A stretch of DNA of 9,854 nucleotides from Candidatus Aminicenantota bacterium (GTDB lineage Bacteria > Acidobacteriota > Aminicenantia > UBA2199). Below, piece by piece: positions 6,913 to 9,854 of the stretch (the first letter of the stretch is position 1; every line of letters starts with the position of its first letter). A model generated the notes under the pieces. That model was not told the DNA's origin. It worked only from the letters and a program-made list of their open reading frames with translations, and made no database searches. The position numbers and the translations under genes were made by a program. The stretch is taken from the NCBI GenBank assembly GCA_030639705.1, contig DAOWKX010000014.1, positions 1-9,854 on the forward strand, written 5' to 3'.

Positions 6913-8009
6913 TTTTATGGCTCATAAATATATTTGAGAACCTGCCGGACCCGGTTCAACGGTTATTTTCATATGTCAGTTTTAGATCATTAATGGCCAT
7001 GTTAACCGCGTTTTTATTTGGTGTTTTCATGGGAAAAAAATTAATCAATATTATTTATCAATTTAATTTTCGTGATATGACCAGGGATTATGGAGATATT
7101 TCTTCAAAAAATAAATCAGGAACTCCCACCATGGGTGGGGTGATCATATTTTTATCTTTCTTGATATCGATGCTGCTCTGGGCCAAACTGGATAATTTTT
7201 TCATCGGGATTATTCTGCTGGCGGGATTCTGGTTTACCACTCTGGGTTTTTTTGATGACTATTTAAAGAGTGTGAAAGGGTCCAGTGAAGGGGGATTGAG
7301 CCGGGGCATGAAACTTTTTTTTCAGGCATTGTTCGGACTTATTTTAGGCCTCCTTATACTCTCTCCATCATCACCTATCAGTCCGGACATCGCAACCAAG
7401 TTATTTGTTCCTTTTATAAAGAATCCTGTGCTGGATCTATCCTTTTTTTATTATATATTTATTATCCTGGTGATCATTGGTATCTCCAACTCAATTAATT
7501 TTGCCGATGGTCTGGATGGTCTGGCAACCGTTCCGGTATCCTTGGTGGCCTTTGTTTATGCGGTGTTTGCCTATATTATAGGAAATTTAAAACTGGCAGA
7601 TTATTTAATATTTCCCTATTTTAAGGGGGCAGAAGAACTGGTGATTACGCTGGCTGCCATGGTGGGGGCCCTGATTGCCTTTTTATGGTTTAACACCTAT
7701 CCGGCAGAAATATTTATGGGTGATACCGGTTCCATGTTCATGGGCGGGATCATCGGAACAACTGCTGTTTTATTGAAAAAAGAAATTCTGTTTTTAATCG
7801 CTGGCGGACTTTTTGTGATTGAATTTTTATCGGTTTTTATCCAGGACTATATAGGCATAAAGATTTTAAAAAGAAGAATCTTTTATCGGGCACCCATTCA
7901 CCATACCTTTCAATTTATGGGGATAGCCGAGCCCAAGATTGTCGTTCGTTTCTGGATCATCGCCGGAATTTTTACTCTGATCAGCCTCATAAGCCTGAAG
8001 TTAAGATAA
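6909..8009 (+). CDS. mraY: Phospho-N-acetylmuramoyl-pentapeptide-transferase (MraY)
   Basis: MraY transfers phospho-MurNAc-pentapeptide from UDP to undecaprenyl phosphate in the inner membrane, making lipid I for the MurG domain encoded just upstream. The 366-residue length and about ten membrane helices are typical. Diagnostic motifs are PTMGGVIIF (73-81), FFDDYLK with the Mg-binding D116-D117, NFADGLDGLA (197-206), and FNTYPAEIFMGDTGS (261-275) with catalytic D272. The APIHHTF segment (328-334) has Thr where most family members have the third His of HHH. The C-terminal AEPKIVVRFWII is also conserved. The ATG lies in the ATGA overlap with the end of the fusion gene, so the two are probably translationally coupled. 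All key aspartates are present, so I expect an active enzyme. Confidence 0.96.
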   Translation: MILWLINIFENLPDPVQRLFSYVSFRSLMAMLTAFLFGVFMGKKLINIIYQFNFRDMTRDYGDISSKNKSGTPTMGGVIIFLSFLISMLLWAKLDNFFIGIILLAGFWFTTLGFFDDYLKSVKGSSEGGLSRGMKLFFQALFGLILGLLILSPSSPISPDIATKLFVPFIKNPVLDLSFFYYIFIILVIIGISNSINFADGLDGLATVPVSLVAFVYAVFAYIIGNLKLADYLIFPYFKGAEELVITLAAMVGALIAFLWFNTYPAEIFMGDTGSMFMGGIIGTTAVLLKKEILFLIAGGLFVIEFLSVFIQDYIGIKILKRRIFYRAPIHHTFQFMGIAEPKIVVRFWIIAGIFTLISLISLKLR

Positions 8010-8731
8010 TGAAGGATATAAAAGATATATTAGCCTATCTGGGATTATCATTCAAGAGTTTCCTGACCCAGTTGTTTTTTCATTTTTTGAGTCTGTTTCT
8101 GGTCGTTGTTCTGATATTTTCTATTTTTCTCTTTTACTATAAACTTCTTACCCGGACAGCTGTTATATTTTTATTATTTTTCTTCATTCTCATTCTTCAT
8201 CATGTATTAAAAAGTAGTTTTTTAATCAAGCAACAATGGATTCTCAATACTGGTTTTGCTTTTTTTCTTAAATATCAGGGAATGCTTCCTCAGCCCACAG
8301 GCCAGGAGAATGATTCCATTAACCGGTTGTCTTCCGGTCAAATAAGATCCTGGTTGAAAAGTACACATGATGATTTTGTGGAGAAGGGAGTCAGGGTATT
8401 TTCAAAAAAATTATTATGGTCGGTATCAACTTTGAAACGAACCGTTTGTTATGATTTCATTCTGGATAAAGAGACGGGAAAAAAGATGCAACAGATCACC
8501 ATGAAATATTTCTTTATCAAAGTATTGATTTTTCTTATGTTATTGATCCCCTTTGTCATGATTTCCGTTTTATTCACCATCGGGCTCCAGATTGAATTGA
8601 AATTTATTTTTGTTTTATTGGGATTTTGTTTTGTATATTTTCTGAACGCTGCCATATTCGAACCCATTTTTTATCTGCTGGTTCAAAGAAAGATATTTAA
8701 CTTAATTTCTCAATCTTCCGGGGGAATATAA
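8009..8731 (+). CDS. Unrecognised four-helix membrane protein coupled to mraY
   Basis: I do not recognise this 240-residue protein. It has a short N-terminal amphipathic stretch, two hydrophobic helices at about 22-43 and 50-68, a loop or small domain of about 100 residues, and two more helices at about 169-190 and 197-222, followed by a short polar tail. The central part (about 72-165) is basic, with TLKRTVCYDFILD and several lysines, and is probably cytoplasmic. No catalytic motif, zinc site or signal-cleavage site is visible. Its ATG overlaps the mraY stop as TAATG, which implies translation by ribosomes finishing mraY. That coupling suggests a role near the lipid-linked wall precursor steps, but this is inference from position only. 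Unusually many Phe and Leu residues reflect the membrane helices. Confidence 0.8.
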   Translation: MKDIKDILAYLGLSFKSFLTQLFFHFLSLFLVVVLIFSIFLFYYKLLTRTAVIFLLFFFILILHHVLKSSFLIKQQWILNTGFAFFLKYQGMLPQPTGQENDSINRLSSGQIRSWLKSTHDDFVEKGVRVFSKKLLWSVSTLKRTVCYDFILDKETGKKMQQITMKYFFIKVLIFLMLLIPFVMISVLFTIGLQIELKFIFVLLGFCFVYFLNAAIFEPIFYLLVQRKIFNLISQSSGGI

Positions 8732-8770
8732 TCTCTGCGGATGAGCATCTGGATTTTGGGGTGATGGGCT

Positions 8771-8799
8771 TACCCGGAGCGAGGGTGTTTTTGTTTTGT
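8771..8799 (+). terminator. Weak Rho-independent terminator candidate
   Basis: TACCC (8771-8775) pairs with GGGTG (8783-8787), including one G-U pair, across a seven-base loop. A T-rich run TTTTTGTTTTG follows. The stem is short for an efficient terminator, but it lies 40 bases after the last gene of the mraY group, where a stop would be expected. Confidence 0.33.
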
Positions 8800-8849
8800 T
8801 AATCCGATTCCTTTTTCCGATTCTGAACCCGGTACAGAAAAAAGAAATA

Positions 8850-8869
8850 AGTGTGATAAATATTACACT
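8850..8869. promoter_or_regulatory. CRP/FNR-family-like operator
   Basis: The dyad contains TGTGA (8852-8856), six bases, then TTACA (8863-8867), one base away from the CRP consensus TGTGA-N6-TCACA. The symmetry extends outward by two pairs, giving an eight-pair interrupted repeat with one G-U. Its centre is about 62 bases upstream of the start point predicted from TATAAT at 8911-8916, the distance typical of class I activation. No regulator gene is in the window. Confidence 0.4.
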
Positions 8870-8887
8870 GAAAAGCAGCACATTTTT

Positions 8888-8916
8888 TTTCATTTTAACG
8901 GTTCTTATTCTATAAT
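8888..8916 (+). promoter_or_regulatory. Promoter with perfect -10 and poor -35 ahead of comF
   Basis: TATAAT (8911-8916) is a perfect -10 hexamer. The best -35 at 17 bases is TTTCAT (8888-8893), only three of six matches, which fits a promoter needing an activator. Transcription would begin near 8922 and give a leader of about 85 bases to the ATG at 9007. Confidence 0.4.
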
Positions 8917-8975
8917 ACTCTAATTTACATCAAAAAGACTGTTCTGTGGTAATTTTCTTTTTATATTATAGTTTT

Positions 8976-8997
8976 ATATAATTATTAATAATTATAT
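8976..8997. repeat. 22-bp perfect AT palindrome just upstream of the comF start
   Basis: The half-site ATATAATTATT is followed directly by its exact reverse complement, with the centre between 8986 and 8987. It ends nine bases before the ATG. Each arm contains TATAAT in its own outward orientation (8977-8982 on +, 8991-8996 on -), so it could be an operator, a symmetrical divergent promoter, or simply low-complexity sequence. Confidence 0.55.
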
Positions 8998-9006
8998 GGA
9001 TGTGGA

Positions 9007-9777
9007 ATGACTGCCTTCAAGAAAAAAGTTGATGGACTCTGGCAGCAATCTCCTCAGAAATCGGCTTTAAAATTTTTTGCAGAGCTGAGTAATTTAGTAA
9101 GAATTTCCCTGTTTCAGCCCGGATGTTTATGCTGTCAGAATCTGCTGATTTATCAGGAAGAAAGACTGATCTGTCATGAATGCAGAAAACAGATCAAGCC
9201 TTATAACCAACCGGTTTGCAGTAAATGCGGGAAAGCAATCCGGGAGAATGGTGATTTGTGCGGAGACTGTCTGGCTGATCCGCCGCCCTTTCGAAAACAT
9301 GTTTCCTATGCCCGGTATGAGGGGGTGTTGAAGGAATTGATTTTATCGTACAAGTTCAAGGGGGCCGAGCGCTTGAAAAAAGACCTGGCCAATTGCCTGG
9401 TTGAACTGGTCCGGTCAAGGATTGGTGAGAACTTTGACTGGATTGTGCCGGTACCGGAAGACCGGGGGAGAAAACGGGAGACCAAACCTGTTTTTGAAAT
9501 CGGTATACTGTTATCCCGGAAGATAAATATTCCCCTGATGAGACACAATCTAATCAAAGTAAAAAAAACAGCTCCTCAGGTCAAGTTGAGCCAGGCCCGG
9601 CGGTTGAGGAACCTGGATGGTGCCTTCAAAATAAGAGATGCTTCAAAGGTAAGGAAAAAAAAAGTTTTATTGGTGGATGATGTCTATACCACCGGCACCA
9701 CCATTAAGAAGTGTACCCGCCAATTGAAAAGGGCAGGAGCCGAGGTGGTGGCCATCACCCTGGCCCGATCGGTTTAA
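9007..9777 (+). CDS. ComF-family phosphoribosyltransferase-like protein with N-terminal zinc finger
   Basis: The 256-residue protein has the two-part ComF layout. The N-terminal third holds paired cysteines, CLCC (40-43), CHEC (56-59), CSKC (71-74) and CGDC (85-88), probably binding zinc. The C-terminal part is a type I PRTase domain with the PRPP-loop VLLVDDVYTTGTT (220-232). YKFKGAERLKKDLA (115-128), VPVP (147-150) and RNLDGAF (201-207) are further family marks. The RGFNQ motif that usually follows VPVP is absent and replaced by KRETKPVFEI. In Bacillus and Haemophilus, ComF-type proteins are needed for DNA uptake, but homologues are widespread in non-competent bacteria and their reaction is unsettled, so competence should not be assumed. 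The start at 9007 has a weak GGA site at 8998-9000. No other competence gene is nearby. Confidence 0.9.
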   Translation: MTAFKKKVDGLWQQSPQKSALKFFAELSNLVRISLFQPGCLCCQNLLIYQEERLICHECRKQIKPYNQPVCSKCGKAIRENGDLCGDCLADPPPFRKHVSYARYEGVLKELILSYKFKGAERLKKDLANCLVELVRSRIGENFDWIVPVPEDRGRKRETKPVFEIGILLSRKINIPLMRHNLIKVKKTAPQVKLSQARRLRNLDGAFKIRDASKVRKKKVLLVDDVYTTGTTIKKCTRQLKRAGAEVVAITLARSV

Positions 9778-9854
9778 GTAGGATGAGTTGAGGAGAGAGT
9801 GTGGTATCCTTTTGGTATTAATCGAAAAATAGAGTTTGATTAATTGATTCAATC

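Larger units (their letters stand above)
8732..9006. other. Intergenic region ahead of comF-type gene
   Basis: The 275-base gap contains no gene I would accept. In order it holds a weak hairpin plus T-run (8771-8799), a dyad resembling a CRP/FNR-family operator (8850-8869), a TATAAT hexamer (8911-8916) and a perfect AT-only palindrome (8976-8997). From about 8880 onward it is markedly AT-rich, as expected of a promoter region. It separates the wall-precursor genes from the comF-type gene and suggests independent transcription of the latter. Confidence 0.6.

Noticed and set aside
8702..8893. A 63-codon minus-strand frame beginning MKKNVLLFSVIFITLISFFC, which looks like a signal peptide or lipoprotein start
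   Set aside because: No ribosome site precedes it, the cysteine lacks a proper lipobox, and the rest is low-complexity Pro/Ser/Arg. It overlaps the end of the membrane-protein gene and covers the CRP-like dyad and terminator candidate. Chance translation of a T-rich region explains it.
9007..9777. A DNA-uptake (competence) locus
   Set aside because: Only a ComF-type gene is present, and such genes occur widely in non-competent bacteria. No ComEA, ComEC, DprA or pilus gene is in the window.
9799..9843. A GTG-started short frame after AGGAGAG downstream of the comF-type gene
   Set aside because: It encodes only 14 residues with no recognisable features; the purine-rich stretch alone is not enough.

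Overview
This is an AT-rich bacterial window carrying part of a peptidoglycan lipid-II gene cluster. MurG, MurJ and MraY place it in a cell-walled bacterium. The phylum cannot be fixed from the sequence. The divergent MurJ and CNT residues and the unusual gene architecture suggest an uncultured or poorly sampled lineage rather than a model group. All confidently called genes are on the + strand.

Layout: positions 1-273 hold the C-terminal end of an IS1182-like (DDE) transposase cut by the window edge. Positions 274-568 are non-coding, with a good sigma70-type promoter (472-500) ahead of a concentrative nucleoside transporter (569-1774). An M16-family zinc peptidase follows (1820-3079). The centrepiece is one uninterrupted 1258-codon gene (3136-6912). 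It fuses MurG (lipid I to lipid II glycosyltransferase), a degenerate FHA-like domain, MurJ (lipid II flippase) and a C-terminal HEAT-like alpha solenoid. It overlaps mraY (6909-8009) by ATGA, and mraY overlaps an unrecognised four-helix membrane protein (8009-8731) by one base. A 275-base gap holds a weak terminator, a CRP/FNR-like dyad, a TATAAT promoter and a 22-bp AT palindrome. A ComF-type phosphoribosyltransferase (9007-9777) follows. The last 77 bases show nothing convincing.

How the genes work together: MraY makes lipid I, the MurG domain converts it to lipid II, and the MurJ domain would flip lipid II outward. The cluster therefore encodes the three consecutive membrane steps of peptidoglycan precursor synthesis, with the last two in one polypeptide. 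The FHA-like and HEAT-like parts look like protein-interaction modules, and the unknown membrane protein is translationally coupled to the set. The most notable item is this MurG-FHA-MurJ-HEAT fusion, together with changed charged residues in the MurJ cavity. The transporter, the peptidase and ComF have no clear functional tie to wall synthesis beyond position and strand.
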